Shown: positions 33,888 to 48,800 of the stretch, one piece after another | Layout of the letters: each line of letters starts with the position of its first letter | Position numbering within the stretch: position 1 is the first letter of the stretch | Origin: Ostrinia nubilalis | Taxonomy: Eukaryota; Arthropoda; Insecta; Lepidoptera; Crambidae | Direction: 5' to 3' | Length of the DNA stretch: 64,000 nucleotides | Assembly: GCF_963855985.1 (NCBI RefSeq) | Contig: NC_087093.1 | Location: 17,561,001 to 17,625,000 of the forward strand | Notes under the pieces: generated by a model | The model's database searches: none | Seen by the model: only the letters and a program-made list of their open reading frames with translations | What the model was told of the DNA's origin: nothing | Translations under genes and position numbers: made by a program

Positions 33888-36800
33888 TACGCTTTCCCGC
33901 TTAAACCTCGCAACCGATTTTGATGAAATTTGGCATAGAGATAGTTTGAGTCCCGGGAAAGAACATAGGATAGTTTTTATCCCGGTTTTTGAAACAGGGA
34001 CGCGCGCGATAAAGTTTTTCTGTGACAGACAAAATTCCACGCGGGCGAAGCCGCGGGCGGAAAGCTAGTCTACTAAATAAAACCAACTACTTTGACTACT
34101 ACTACTACGTCGTCGTCGACCCCTCCCCCCCTCCTATAAAAACTAAATTGTTGACTTGAAAATCTGGAAAAATTCGTAATATAACTGATTTTCATGAACT
34201 TTCAAGGAAAATTATAACGGTTAAAATACATCAGTTAGTTTAAGGCCCAGAACACTACCAGTTCAAACCGGTTTCAAACTGGTCGCGTCATGTGTGGTCT
34301 CTCAACGGACGCTATGGCAGAAACTTAGATGCAACTCAAAAGTAACTAGAAGTTGCAGTTTCATTGCGATTGCGTTTCACTGTGTGTTCTGGCCCTGGGC
34401 CTAAGAGTAATAGTCATTTGAATCATGTATTATAAAAGGACAGTGCCAATCCATGTATGGAAGTTGGACCAAGTGCTGCCCAGAATGAAACTATAGTGCA
34501 TTTTGTTCCTCAGGCCAATACTAATTTGTAAACCGGAGCGCACTGAAATCTGTCCCTGGAGTTAAGAGAAAAAAAGAGTTTTGTTTTGAATTATTTACAT
34601 ACAAAATATCATCGATGTATACCTACTACGCAACCTCTTGCTTCATTTTGGAAATAATGATTTCTGTCAACTAACCAAACTATTGCAACAGCGGTTGATC
34701 GCTTATAAAATGTCGAAGTCGTACTAAAGTAAGGTGTACGGATGCAGTATGGTTAAGTTCATCATAGCGAGTGTTATTTAATGCCAAAATCACGAAATCT
34801 TATGCGTAGTACGTATATATCGATGATATTTTGTATGTAAATAATTCAAAACAAAACTCTTTTTTTCTCTTAACTCCAGGGATAGATTGCAGTGCGCTTC
34901 GGTTTACACATTAGTATTGGCCTGAGGAACAAAATGCACTATGGGTTGATTCTGGGCACTTGGTCCAGACCCTGGCACTATCCTTTCTTAACCAGTAAAA
35001 ATTCCTTAGCAGAAAATATGAAAAGTGACTTTAGATGAAATAATTGCTTGTTTCTGAAATATATTGTGGTAACGACGGACAACTACGGAACCCTACAATG
35101 CGTGTGGCACGACACGCACTTAGCCAATTTTTTACTAAGTATGTGTTACCTTGAGGTGCGGCGGGCGGTTGGGGTTGGGGTGCACGAGCCCGCCGGGCGC
35201 GTCGTGGAAGGACACGAACAGCCCGAGCTTGGCGTCGAACAGCTGCCCGCACAGCAGAGAGAACCACTCGCGCCGCACGCCGCCCCAGTCCACGCCTAAG
35301 CAAAGGACACTTTTTGTACTGCATAATTTCACAACTGGGTTCAGGGAACGTAGTGTGAGTTTTCATCTGTACGAGCTATCGTACAAACGTATTCACTTTT
35401 CATATAGCTAATAAGTTATTGCTAAGTAAGCGTTTGCGCGGTTGACCCAAATTAGCGACGAACGCATTGAATACTTTATAGCAATAAATCAGTGTATTTT
35501 TAACAGTCACTCAAACTGGTCGTTTTCATTCCACCTCTCTCCCGACCCTTCAGCATCACTCACATCCTCATAGCATAGCATCCTTACCCTAGCATTCTTT
35601 AATGTAGGAGTTACGCCCCACATTAAATGGTCCTTCGATCCTACGGACTGGTTTGATCTCGCGTTTCCGGTACAGTCCAGTATAGTTCGCGTTGTCAACT
35701 GACACGTTAACACCACGTCACGGAACGTGTAACCAGTGAACTAGTGCTCTCTAAGTTATTGAAGTGCTATCATCAACGCAAGCCAGGAGGCTTGTACCCA
35801 CAGCATCAGCATCAAAGTACCAGCCAGGAGGCTTGTACTCACAGCATCAGCATTATAGTACCGGCCAGGAGGCTTGTACTCACAGCATCAGCATCAAAGT
35901 ACCAGCCAGGAGAGGCTTGTACTCACAGCATCAGCATTACGGTACCAGCCAGGAGGCTTGTACCCACAGCATCAGCATCAAAGTACCAGCCAGGAGGCTT
36001 GTACTCACAGCATCAGCATCAAAGTACCAGCCAGGAGAGGCTTGTACTCACAGCATCAGCATTACGGTACCAGCCAGGAGGCTTGTACCCACAGCATCAG
36101 CATCAAAGTACCAGCCAGGAGGCTTGTACTCACAGCATCAGCATCAAAGTACCGGCCAGGAGGCTTGTACTCACAGCATCAGCATCAAAGTACCGGCCAG
36201 GAGGCTTGTACTCACAGCATCAGCATCAAAGTACCGGCCAGGAGGCTTGTACTCACAGCATCAGCGTTCAGGCGTGGGCCAGGAGGCTCGCCTACACCGC
36301 GACAGCACGCAGCAAGGCGTCGCAGCGCAAGTCAGGAGACTTGAAATCACAGCAGCATCCTCAAAGTAAGATCGTTCTTTTTTATTTGCTCTTATTGCAC
36401 TTTTATTCCTATAAAAATGGAAACCCTACTAAACTACCAGGAGGAAAACATCAAGAAAATACAAAAAATACAAATCAACTTTCACAAGGACTCGGAATCA
36501 AGGAAGACATTGGACTATGTCAAAATGAGACTGGACGCGTTGGAAAACCACTGGGCGGACTTTGAAAGGAATCACAAATTACTTCAGGACTATCCCGGTA
36601 AATCCGACGTAGTATACTTCACGGATGACATATACTCAAAAGCAACCGATATCTATAAATCAACTCGCAACCTACTATTAGCACAGAGATCCAAGCTACT
36701 AAAAATGGAGACACAACCCCGAGAATCCAGGAACACAAACGAGACAGCAACACAATGGACGGAGAAAATAGAGGAGTTAATGTCACAGCAGAAAACCAAC

Positions 36801-39800
36801 TTCAGGGCTTTTAATAGGCTTATAACAGGAATCAACCTTGACAGAATTTCAGAAAAGTGGGAGTTGGAGGATGAACTTCGCAACGTACAATCAAAATGGA
36901 ATGTTATCGATAATCTTCATCTAAAAATTGACAACTTTCTGCAAGGAGAGGACAGAAGTTACGAGGAACAGCTATCAAGTATGGAATCATCCTACAAAAA
37001 CATCAAGCGAGCATTGAACAGGAAACTAGCATCTACAGCACATTTACAGCAAAGTACACCACAACTGGAAATACCAATTTTTACTGGGAAGTACACACAA
37101 TGGCCTACCTTCCATGATTTATTTTGTGAAGCGATCCATAACAGCAACTTACTAACTAAAACACAAAAAATGCAGCATCTCAAAGGGAAAGTCAAAGGAG
37201 ACGCAGAACGACTAATTCAGCATCTTCATATTACGGCGGAAAATTACGATATAGCATGGGAACTACTTATTCATCGCTATAATAACCCACAAGTGTTATT
37301 CTCTAAACAAATTGACATATTTTTGAACCAACCAACAATACAAAAACAAACAGCATTTGAACTCAGGAGATTGTATGACACATCTACAGAATGTATACAC
37401 GCAATACATAATTTAGGGATCGATACTACAACATGGGACCCGTTGTTAGTTCATCTCATCTCTAAAAAACTGGATATAGAAACTTACAGCTTAATATACT
37501 TCAAAATTACGAAATTCACTGTTTCTGTGACGCATCAGAAAAGGCTTACGCCTGTGTTGTTTACATAGTAACAGTGAATCCTAAAGGCGTGCGCACATCG
37601 AACATCGTGGCCGCCAAAACAAAACTAGCACCACTGAAAAAGAAAATATCGCTACCGCGCTTAGAGCTGTGCGGAGCGCTGTTAGCATCCCAATTAGTCA
37701 GCAAAATTTTACAAGCCATTCCACATCAAAACGCAACTCTATACGCATGGACCGATTCTATGGTTGTTTTGGGTTGGCTTCAGGGAAACATAAACAGATG
37801 GAGCACATTTATAGCAAATCGTATACAACAGATAACTAACGTCATTCCAGCATCCCAGTGGCATCATGTAAAGTCAGAAGAAAATGCAGCTGACTGTGCC
37901 ACCCGAGGTTTGACTAGCAAACAATTAGCATCCGATCCCATGTGGTGGAGAGGGCCACAATGGATGCTAAAAAACCTTAAGGACATCGAACCCATTCAAT
38001 ATCCGGAACCCGATATTGAAGTCAGAAAAACAAAAATTGTAGCAACAACTCAGTTAGGAGACGAACCGATAATAAAACAGCTCTTGTGTGCACACAGCTC
38101 AATATCTCGAGTAGCAAAAATCGTAGCATGGATCACGCGATTTATTGCACGGTGTCGTAATCCACAAACTCAGCAAAATGTAAACGTGTCGCATTGCAAG
38201 TCATTGACTTCGACAGAAAGAAGCAATGCATACGAATTAATAATAAAATACGATCAATCAATTGAATTCGCAGAGGAAATTCACGACCTTCAAAAAATAG
38301 GTCACGTCAAATCAAACAACAAATTAGCAAACTTACACCCTTTCGTGGATGAGAGAGGATTACTTAGAGTAGGAGGACGACTCAAACACTCCAGCATCAA
38401 TAGCACAACTAAACATCCTTGCATTTTATCGAAACACAGTCGCCTCACTCAACTATTGATAGAACAAGCACACCAAAATTGTTTACATGGAGGAGCAAAA
38501 TTAACATTGTCTTATTTGAGAGATAAATATTGGATATTAAGCGGAATGAATACCGTTAAAAAACAACTGAGGCGTTGTGTTACGTGTCGGCGCTTCAGCC
38601 AGCAAAACCTTGGTCAAGTTATGGCGGACCTGCCCAAACCAAGGGTCACACCTTCGCGGCCGTTCACACACTGTGGAGTCGATTTTACAGGTCACGTGGA
38701 GGTAAAAGCGAACAAGGGACGTGGCATAAAAACCTCAAAAGGTTACATTGCCATATTTGTGTGTCTGAGTACAAAGGCCGTACACTTAGAGCTAGTGTCG
38801 GACCTCAGCACACCAGCATTTCTAGCAGCTTTCAGGAGGATGTGCGCCAGGAGGGGCACACCGAAAGAAATGTATAGCGACAATGGAACAAACTTTATTG
38901 GAGCTTCGAAACTATTGAAAAAGGAATACGAGCAATCAGCACAGCTTATTAACACGGATTTTATCAGCAGCATCAGTGAACTTGGAATAAACTGGCACTT
39001 TAACGCACCAGCATGGCCCAGCGCTGGAGGACTCTGGGAAGCAGCGGTCCGTAGCATGAAGTACCACCTACGGCGGGTTCTTGGTACACAGAAATTAACC
39101 TACGAGGAGTTTAGCACACTACTAACTCAAATCGAAGCGTGCTTAAATTCGAGACCGTTGTGCTCGCTCAGTGAAAATCCAGAGGACATCAACAGTTTGA
39201 CACCAGGACATTTCCTTATAGGTGGACCTATTTTGTCAAACTCACACCCAAATTCAAACTCAGAAGGCATCAATCTTCCAATACGATGGCAATTGGTTCA
39301 GACGATGACTAAAGGCTTTTGGAAGAAATGGTCACACGAGTACCTACAGTCATTGCAAAAACGTAGCAAGTGGCTAACAGACAAGGAGGACATCAAAGTC
39401 AATGACGTTGTCGTTGTCAAGGACGAAAACCTACCACCCACCAGGTGGGGTTTAGGTAGAGTAGTAGAGGTTCATCCAGGAAGTGATGGACACGTTCGTG
39501 TTGTCACATTGAAGACGAAATGTGGCATTATCAAACGTCCTATAACCAAATTATGTCTACTTCCAGTTCATGAGCAGGAAAACACGACAGATAACTGTCA
39601 AAACAGGAGCGATGTCGATGAAGTCGAACCTTCAAATCACACGTTACCTGATAGCAAAGCAACAAATAAGCGCACCAGGACAAAAACTAATAAATTTTCA
39701 GTCTCTACAGTACTATTTACGTTATTTTCTTTGTTGACATTAAGTACTCAACAAGAAGTGACGTCATCAGCAATATGCAACGTCACCTCATTAGAAAACA

Positions 39801-42800
39801 ACAATCAAGGACTTTACTTTGATCAAGTGACAGGATTACAACATATAATAGACGAGTGGAAACTAATAGTCTATTATAACATGTCTACCTATTGGCAAGG
39901 ATTATCAAACATGGATCAGTACATTTTACACCTAAAGGAATTAGTTGAACCAAATTCGCAGTTCAACAGTATAACTTATCAATTAGAACATGAAATGGAG
40001 GAAATTAGACACTATAACCGACTACTTAAAACTCATCATTCATTAAACAGACAGAAACGAGGCCTAGTTAACGGCGTTGGATACATAGCAAACTCATTGT
40101 TTGGCGTACTCGACGAGCGATTTGCCGAGCAATACGAAAAGGATATTCAAAAAATTACAAGGAATGAAAATCATCTGAGAAATCTAATACGCAACCAAAC
40201 TGTTGTCATCGAAGCCGAATACAACATATTAAAACGCAATGAAGTTAATATGAACAAACAATTTTCATTCATCAAGGAAAGGTTAAACAACGTTTCACTG
40301 GAAGTAGGTCAAATAGCATTAGATAATAAAAATGGAGTTTATATCACATCGTCAGCGTTGGCAGCAAGCATCATCATATCCAACTTAAGGAGGATACAGC
40401 AAAGTCTACTGGACACTGTGACAGATATAAGTCAAGGTCAAATTGATATGCATCTACTATCACCAGAACAATTGGAGGATCAAATCAATCTCATATCAAG
40501 TCACTTACAAGGTGGCTTAGCTTTACCTGTTAACAATGACGAAATAAAGGATATTTACAAGTTATTAAAAGTCTCCGGCAGGGTTGTCAATAACTACTTA
40601 ATAATCGAAATAAAACTACCGCTAGTAAGCACTGACATTTACGAAGTTAATAAAATCATCAGCATTCCACAGAGGAGATCGAATCATCTATCATATCAAA
40701 TTACATCAAAACTACCTTATATTGCATATAACACCAGGAAGGATACAGTAATACTCCTCTCAGAAGATGAACTCAAATCATGCATAACGGTTTCAGTCAA
40801 AAGGATATTATGTTCCTTTGACAAACCTATATATGATTTATCATTGAAGCAATCATTTTGTACAATTAATATATCAAACAGCAACAATGAAAGTGGGTCG
40901 CCCTGTTTATCGTCGTTATCCACCTGTCGCGATCAATGGACTAAGCTACATCAGCAAAACGCTTGGCTGTTCTCCTGTTGCAACGAGTGTAATGTTCGTA
41001 TTTTTTGTCCGTCAACAAATATGATAATGAAAACGCTCAAGAACAATGGCATCATAGATATCGGTCAAGGTTGCTCACTAAAAAGTGATTCATTTTCATT
41101 ATATGCCCATAACAATTACATCAACTCCATCAACATAAATCAAAAGATGGAGGTTCCGCAAGTCTCAGTATTGAATAAACTACTTAACACGTCTATTCAT
41201 TATGAGTTTCCACCCATTAAGGATAATGAACAGGAATATAACCAAATAAAAGAGCAAATAAACACACTAAAGCAAAGTCAGTCGGATCCACTGACAGTTC
41301 ACGATGTACACCACTACACCCTGTCATACAGTCTCGTGGTCGTCATTTTAGTCGTCGGAAGTATCTTTGCGTATACAAAGATAAGAAGCAGACTTATCAA
41401 CCGGGCCAGGAAGGCCCAGCCACAGCAGCCGGAGCAGCCGCCGCAGCCGCAGCAGCCGGGGCAGACGGGCGCGCCGGCGCCCGCCCCGAGACCTCATCTC
41501 AGTGCTAGTGTCAGTGACGTCAGTGCTAGTGTTGTTAGTGAAGTGGCGGACATAGTGCGGTCTCAAAGCTTGTTCAGTGTTAATAAAGGCACCTCGCCGA
41601 TGGTGTCCCGATCAGTGAAGTTTAACATCCCTAGTGAAAGTGTAGATTTAGATAACGAATATTAAAGACTCTATCGTTAGTCTTTAAAACATTTAGCATA
41701 AGCATCTCGTAGCATAAAAATACTAACCCTTTATAATGGAATCACCTTATATCACCTAACAATCTTTTATATCATTTAGCATAAACTTCACAATCATCAT
41801 TCAAGGAGTAACGATAGGCATCTTTTTCCCCAGCATCCACTAAACATTCTTGTTTCTCATTCTTATTTTATATTATTTTTCTGGTGGGAAAGATGTACGA
41901 GCTATCGTACAAACGTATTCACTTTTCATATAGCTAATAAGTTATTGCTAAGTAAGCGTTTGCGCGGTTGACCCAAATTAGCGACGAACGCATTGAATAC
42001 TTTATAGCAATAAATCAGTGTATTTTTAACAGTCACTCAAACTGGTCGTTTTCATTCCACCTCTCTCCCGACCCTTCAGCATCACTCACATCCTCATAGC
42101 ATAGCATCCTTACCCTAGCATTCTTTAATGTAGGAGTTACGCCCCACATTATCAAACGCATTCGATATCGAGTGCGTCAAAAAATATATGAAAATTTAAG
42201 TTCTTTAAAGTATCCGCTAGGGACGCTTATAAATAAATAAATAAAAAATGTATTTATTGCCTTCGAACCATTAGACAGGTACAGGTAGTTAGACTTACAA
42301 CTATAATAATATGAAGTACACCGAAGGCAATTGGACCTGGCTCAGTCTACGTTGTAAGGAGAGATCCTTGCAACACTGGTTTTCAGCCATGCCCAATTCT
42401 CTAGGATGTTGATCATACGTTTAATGACATTTTTTTACGCAGTCGATAACGAATACGTTTGATGTAAGCTCACACTAAGCCCATAGTAGAATACGCGACC
42501 CTTGGCAAAGCCGGAATCGGCAGTCCGTCACCAACATCAATGGTTTGTTGTGGCCTCAAAACTTTGTTGAAGGTCTTCTTCACGTTGCCACTTAATGCGC
42601 AACATTCGTATAAGACCAAACTTTTTGTTATTAATAAGACCAAACTAAGGATCTGTGTTTGATGCCTGTTTACATACCAATAAAGATATTAACTATTGAG
42701 ATGATTCCTGTGCAGGCTGCTGTGTCATACAAATGTTTTGCCAAAAGATGCCACAGCTGGACAAAGGCCTAGAAACTTCACAATGATCGACCCTATACTG

Positions 42801-45800
42801 GCCGCGACGAGCGCCTGGCCATAAAGTGGCGTAGTTCTGTTGTGGCTTCTATGCATTTGCACGCGAATTTGCGTGATATAGACAGCAAGTTAGTCTAAGC
42901 GTTAAAATATGTGGAGGGGCCACATATAGATCGTGCCATCCATGAAGACGCGCCCAACCATTCTTCTGCTAATGTTTGAGTGTTATAGGTACTCGCAAAA
43001 TTATCCATGGGTACACGCACACTACAATCAATGACGCTCGGATTGCTCGGATCAAACTCCCTTCACCCCGCGCTTCCCTCGACCAAAAAAATGGTGGGGC
43101 GCGTCTTCATGGATGAAACGATCTACGACGCGCTATGTCATGTCCTATATCCAATAGAGCAGGGGTGGCCAACTTGATTAGACATAAGATCTACTGTTTC
43201 CTAACGAAACCCTGGGTGTTCTACCAATTACATACTTCTTGAAATCTTAAATGAAACAGCATAGTTTAGTACACAATCATGTAGTATTTTTTGCCTTGCC
43301 ACGATCGACTGGACTAAGGCGGTTATCACACTGCGCCGCGCGTTGTCAGTGTGAAGTGCCGCGCGTGTTTTCTTTACAAACTGAGGTACTTGCATACAAT
43401 GATTAAATCTGTCGCCCCGCGCTCCGCGGCGGAGCGCGGCGCAGTGTGATAACCGCCTAATAGTCGTGATCGACCGGTTGGCCACCCCTGCAATAGAGGG
43501 TGTATTCTCAACTTTTACGTTACCTTGCTCGCCTTGGAAGGTCACGTCGAAACTCTTGCACCAGTCGGCGCGCGTGAAGTGCTTGGTGGCTTTGAGGCTG
43601 GAGGCCAGCAGTTGCTCGCGCAGCACGCGCACGGCCAGCTTGTCGTGCGGGTGCCGCGCGTGCAGCTTGCGCAGCTCGCTGTAGAAGTAGTCCTGCTTGT
43701 TCTGCAAGGGGCCACTCATGTGAGGGTCTGTTAAGGAAGTGCTCGTGGCCTGAGGCTGGAGGCCAGCTGCTCGCGCAGCACGCGCACGGCCAGCTTGTCG
43801 TGCGGGTGCCGCGCGTGCAGCTTGCGCAGCTCGCTGTAGAAGTAGTCCTGCTTGTTCTGCAAGGGGCCACTCATGTGAGGGTCTGTTACGGAAGTGCTCG
43901 TGGCTTGGAGGCTGGAGGCCAGCAGAAGTAGTTCTGTACTAAAGCCTGGTCCGTGAGCACGTAGAATTTTGTCCAATGACCCCAAGCTACCCATCCTTAT
44001 CGCTCGCGCGTAATTATGTTGCTGTCGCGCTCGCACACTCACTGCGGGCGCCCGTCGCACAGTCGCGACAGCAATATAATTACGCGCGAGCGATAAGGAT
44101 GGGTAGCTTGGGGTCATTGGACAAAATTCTACGTGCTCACGGACCAGGCTTTATACAGAATAGGGTAAGGGAGCTCACAGACGAGCGACGGTATACCGGC
44201 GACTAATGTCGACGATAAATGCCGGTGCATCGCAACTCTCGAAGACAGGCAGTCACTAACGTGTAGTCAGAGTGTCAACATGTCATGACAGCGAAAGGCA
44301 CGAGTCGGAGACTGTTGCAGATAGTCGCTTGAAGTCACTGACCGACGCCTACCACTATCACAAGCAGTCTCTGACATAATGTAGGTAGTCTGTGAGCTCT
44401 CTAAGATCTGTGTTCAATTACGGTCGACAACGGAATAAGTATCGACTATTTTTCGGGTGCAATCGCACATATTATTTCGTTTCCGACGCAAGATTTCGGT
44501 TGGTGCTGAAAAGAAGTGACGAAAGAAACTCACAAAACCATATCTTCTGCCATAATCCATCTCTGCCATATCTGCCACCTATTACATTTAAATCAGGGTT
44601 CGAAATTATCAAGATAATTACGCTTCATGATAATTATCAGCATTATAAGATACATTTGTCATATTGTTTCATAAGAAATTCTGATTGGGAATGTTGCTTG
44701 ATGTTTTTGTTTGCTGATTGTTGTCAAGTTAACCACCGCTAGTCGCATAAAGCTTGGAAAATAGATAAATATTTTGACGCTAGATAACTGTGATCATTGT
44801 AGAGCTAAATAGATAGGTATCTATGTTGACTAAGGCCTCAGCCTCGAACTTAGCGGGTAGCGGGGCGGGAGCGGCGGCGGCGCGGGAGCGGGGCGGGCAA
44901 CGCAGACCCGTTCTCGAAACAAGCGGGCAGCTCGCGCGGCGCTTTAGCGGCGAAGTGTTGTGTTCGGGGTTGTGTTGTCGAGATATTTGTTTTTATTCGC
45001 AAACGAAATGTCTGAACAACGGCGACAATTTTATTTCGATTCAAATTTATTCCTAACGCTCGATTTATTGTGGGCAAAAGAAGGAGTGCGCTGCCCGCTC
45101 GTTGCCCGCTCCCTCGCCGCTGCACGCTCGTTGCCCGCTCCGGCGCCGCTGCCGCGCCGCTGTTTTCGAGAACCGGTCTATTTGATTTTACGCATAAGAT
45201 CCTGCCGCTCCCGCGCCGCCGCCGCCGCCGCCCCGCTGCCCGCTAAGTTCGAGGCTGAGGCCTAACGCCCACCACTAGACGCAAGTGCGGAAATACACGT
45301 TCGAAAACTTCGCATACAGTTCATTTTCATGAGCGCATTTTTTTATTATTATCAACTGATAATTATCCATCTGTTATCGTGATAATTATCATTGATAATT
45401 ATCCTTTCGAACCCTGATTTAAAAAAATCTCACAGAACAGTTTCGCTGTCAATAAGACCGACCTTGAAGGTGTCCTCGCCGCCGCAGTTGGCCAGCAGTA
45501 GGTGGGTGAAGGTGGCAGCGAGCAGGTCGCGCTCGGGCGCTATCTTCTGCCATAATCCATATCTGTCCTATCTGCCAACTATAACATTTAAAAAAATCGC
45601 ACGGAACGGTTTCACTGTCAATAAGACCGACCTTGAAGGTGTCCTCGCCGCCGCAGTTGGCCAGCAGCAGGTGCGTGAAGGTGGCGGCGAGCAGGTCGCG
45701 CTCGGGCGCCCACAGCTTCAGCGGCGCCTGCACGCCGTCCTCCACCGAGAACTCGCCGCCCGGGCCCGCGCCCAGCGGCCGCGGCGCCAGGATCAACTGT

Positions 45801-48800
45801 AACGGGCCCGATTAGGGGGCGTCCATTAATGAGGGCTATCGTTTTAAGGTTCGGCCAAACCAACGCGATCACACGCGATCAGCCGGCGTGCACCGATGGC
45901 GATCAATGCATTTTAGTTTGATCGCCATCGCTGCACACCGGCTGATCGCGTGTGATCGCGTTGGTTTGGCCGAACCTTTAGCGCTCACCAGTTAGCGCCA
46001 CTGTAGAGTAAGGTCCTGTCACTTGCTAGTAGCGAAGACAGTGGCACCAACTGGTGAGCACGAAAGTGGTAGGAAGACTATCGCATTTGCACTCATCGAG
46101 ATGGCGCCACTGTAGACTAAGGTCCTGTCAATCGCCAGGGGTGCCAACTGTTAAGTATAAAAACGATAGCCCTCATTACGCGAGACAATTTTGGCAATTT
46201 TTCAACCCCCCACCCCCCTTGGTAAGATTTGGTGAGATTTTCCCAGACCCCCTCCCCACAATCTCACGTGAGATTTCTTAAAATATATATTTCCAATGTA
46301 AATGGGTTATCTATGCTTCGATTAGGATTTAATATTAAAAAAACCATTTCTTCTAATATCTTTATTGTTTAACCAGGCCTTTATTGGTTTACATCGAAAA
46401 CAAAACACGCACGATGGCCCGCGATGGTTGACTCACGCGTATTCTTGTGTATGATGGAAGAAAATAAAGAAAATGGTGTACTAAATACTGTGCAGTATTT
46501 AACTGCCTAAATAATAATAAAAACACAGAATTTACTTTTTTAAGTTGCCTCAAGATACTGAGAGGTAAATAAGTAGGTAGTTAATATTATAATAATAATA
46601 ATAAATAATAATAAATACTCTTTATTGTACACCACATAAAAGAAATAGAAAGAAAAGGAACACATAAGGTACAATTAGGCGGTCTTATCGCTATGAAGCG
46701 ATCTCTTCCAGACAACCTAATTCATTTAAATTCATGCTAAATCATGTATTTCCTCCGCCATTTTCTGCAGTTTGGCACCTCACGTCACATCATTTTACCG
46801 AAGTCAGCCCTATAGCTTCGGCACAGTGCCGATCACTGACGTTTGTCAACAAAATGGTGCTTGACTCTTGAGACAAGCTAAATTACACCATATTGTTAAT
46901 GACATTGAGCATACATTTTTTTAAATACCTTCGCGAAGTAAAACTTCTGTACGTAGTACTTATTATTATTCTATGGTACAGTCGCGGAATGAAAAGGTTC
47001 GTCAGTTTTCAAATTGATTCCTTCAACGAATCGCGAGCACATATTACCTTTTGAAACTATGTTACAGAATAATCTCGAGTTAGAGAAAATAATCTTTAAC
47101 TGTTCGTCAGTAAAGTTCAAAATTATTCAAATCAAAGTTGTTTGATGATTTATCTTGTCAAGAAGATTATGATTGATAAACTAAAACCTTCTTGTTGGTT
47201 CAACCTGCCATTATTATTTCTATTAAATAAAAAAAAACTATTGTCAATTGATCAATGTCATTATTGCATTGCACTGATGGGATAGAAAAATAAACAAGCA
47301 AAACCTTATTCGTTAGCAAACGTCATATTTATTTAAATGTTAGCAGCCCTGTTTCTTGCACTGTTATGTTGGCAGGTTTGACTCTTACAGTAAGTACCTA
47401 GTGCAAGCGAAAACCGACACTAAAGTGACGAACCTTTTCATTCCGCGACTGTACAACTCTTACCTTAGTGGACGGGCACAGGCGGAAAGATGTGATGCGC
47501 TTAGGGATGAACTTGAGGATGTAGTCCTTGACGATGAGCTGCTTAGGGCTGAGGCAGCACAGCACCCGCCGCGGCTTGGCGCCGGCCAGCCGCGCCTCGT
47601 AGCACACGCCGTGCCGCTTGGCGGACATGTTGCGGGAGACCGTGGCTGTGTCGCTCGCTGGAACAACGCCGCGAATTTTGTTAACCCCTAACCAGGCCTA
47701 AAAAAAGTCATTGGTTTTCAACCGTATCTTCACAGCATAAAGTTCAAATTGATGTGGACTCTGTGGATACCAAAGACTGGTTAAGCTTGAAACGCGCAAT
47801 AGGTGCGAAATATACCTTTTTTGAACAGAAAAGTTTATTAATAGTTTTGATTTGATAATGGTTGTCAACTGAAATTGAACCAGACGTGCCTGATAATGTT
47901 TTTATCGATGTTACGTATGTAAAATTGGGAATACAGTTTATTACGATACAATAATACGGTATTTCACTGCATGAGTCATGCACCGCCAATTGTGGTCCTT
48001 CGAGCCAGATTTGAATCAGTGACCTATAGAATAATGCTTTAAACCAGCGACCTACCCAGAATATGTGCAGAAATTAATGTTATATTTAAACCAGCGACCT
48101 ATGGACCCAGAATATGTGCAGAAATTAATGTTATGCTGGAATCAGAACTAAGCCACGTTTGTACACGGGGTCGAATCGAGAGTACACAGTCTGAAGTCCT
48201 GGAAGAACACGGAATGCCAAGTACGGTATAAACGGGTCATATTTCTACACGGACTCAAGTCGAGAGCACACAGCCTGAAGTCCTGGAAAGTACATGGTAA
48301 GTACTGAATAAACCCCGGATACTCTCGGCGCACTTATGGGCCTCTTAGGTATCTAGGTTTAAATAAGACGTCAATATATAGATGACAATTTAATGCTTGA
48401 CAAAGGTTGTCAATGCTGTCAATGGTTCACAAAGGTTCATTATGTCAAAGCCGTCCAGGTATATAAAGCCGGGGAAAAAAATCTGGACACCGCGGTACAG
48501 CTTTACGCGTCTCAAAGAGCAGTGACATCTCTCGGCAAATAACACAAACAAGTTTCATGGAAGGTTTATACAAGTACCGTTCAGTACCTGTGAGCACGAT
48601 GCAGTGGAACTGGCCGTGCAGCAGCAGCACGCCGGCGCACGACACGCGCGCCAGGTACACGCCGGGCTCTTGGAAGCACAGCGCCATGCTGACAGCTGGT
48701 CCAGTACCTGTGAGCACGATGCAGTGGAACTGGCCGTGCAGCAGCAGCACGCCGGCGCACGACACGCGCGCCAGGTACACGCCGGGCTCTTGGAAGCACA

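Larger units (their letters stand above)
35368..42148 (+). mobile_element. BEL/Pao LTR retrotransposon with envelope-like region, internally deleted
   Basis: Two 255-bp LTRs (35368-35622 and 41894-42148), TGT...ACA, read as identical. They are flanked by tcatc and ttatc (4 of 5 bases match; BEL elements make 5-bp duplications). A tRNA-primer-site-like tggtccttcgatcc follows the 5' LTR and a purine tract ggtgggaaaga precedes the 3' LTR. Order inside: tandem-repeat leader, Gag, RNase H end of Pol, integrase, envelope-like region. The rest of Gag, the protease and the reverse transcriptase fingers/palm are absent, so the copy cannot be autonomous. It lies in an AREL1 intron, opposite in strand. 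Confidence 0.93.

Noticed and set aside
35744..36565. 273-codon repeat protein in the retrotransposon leader
   Set aside because: Translation of the 41-45 bp leader repeats, overlapping the Gag start in another frame.
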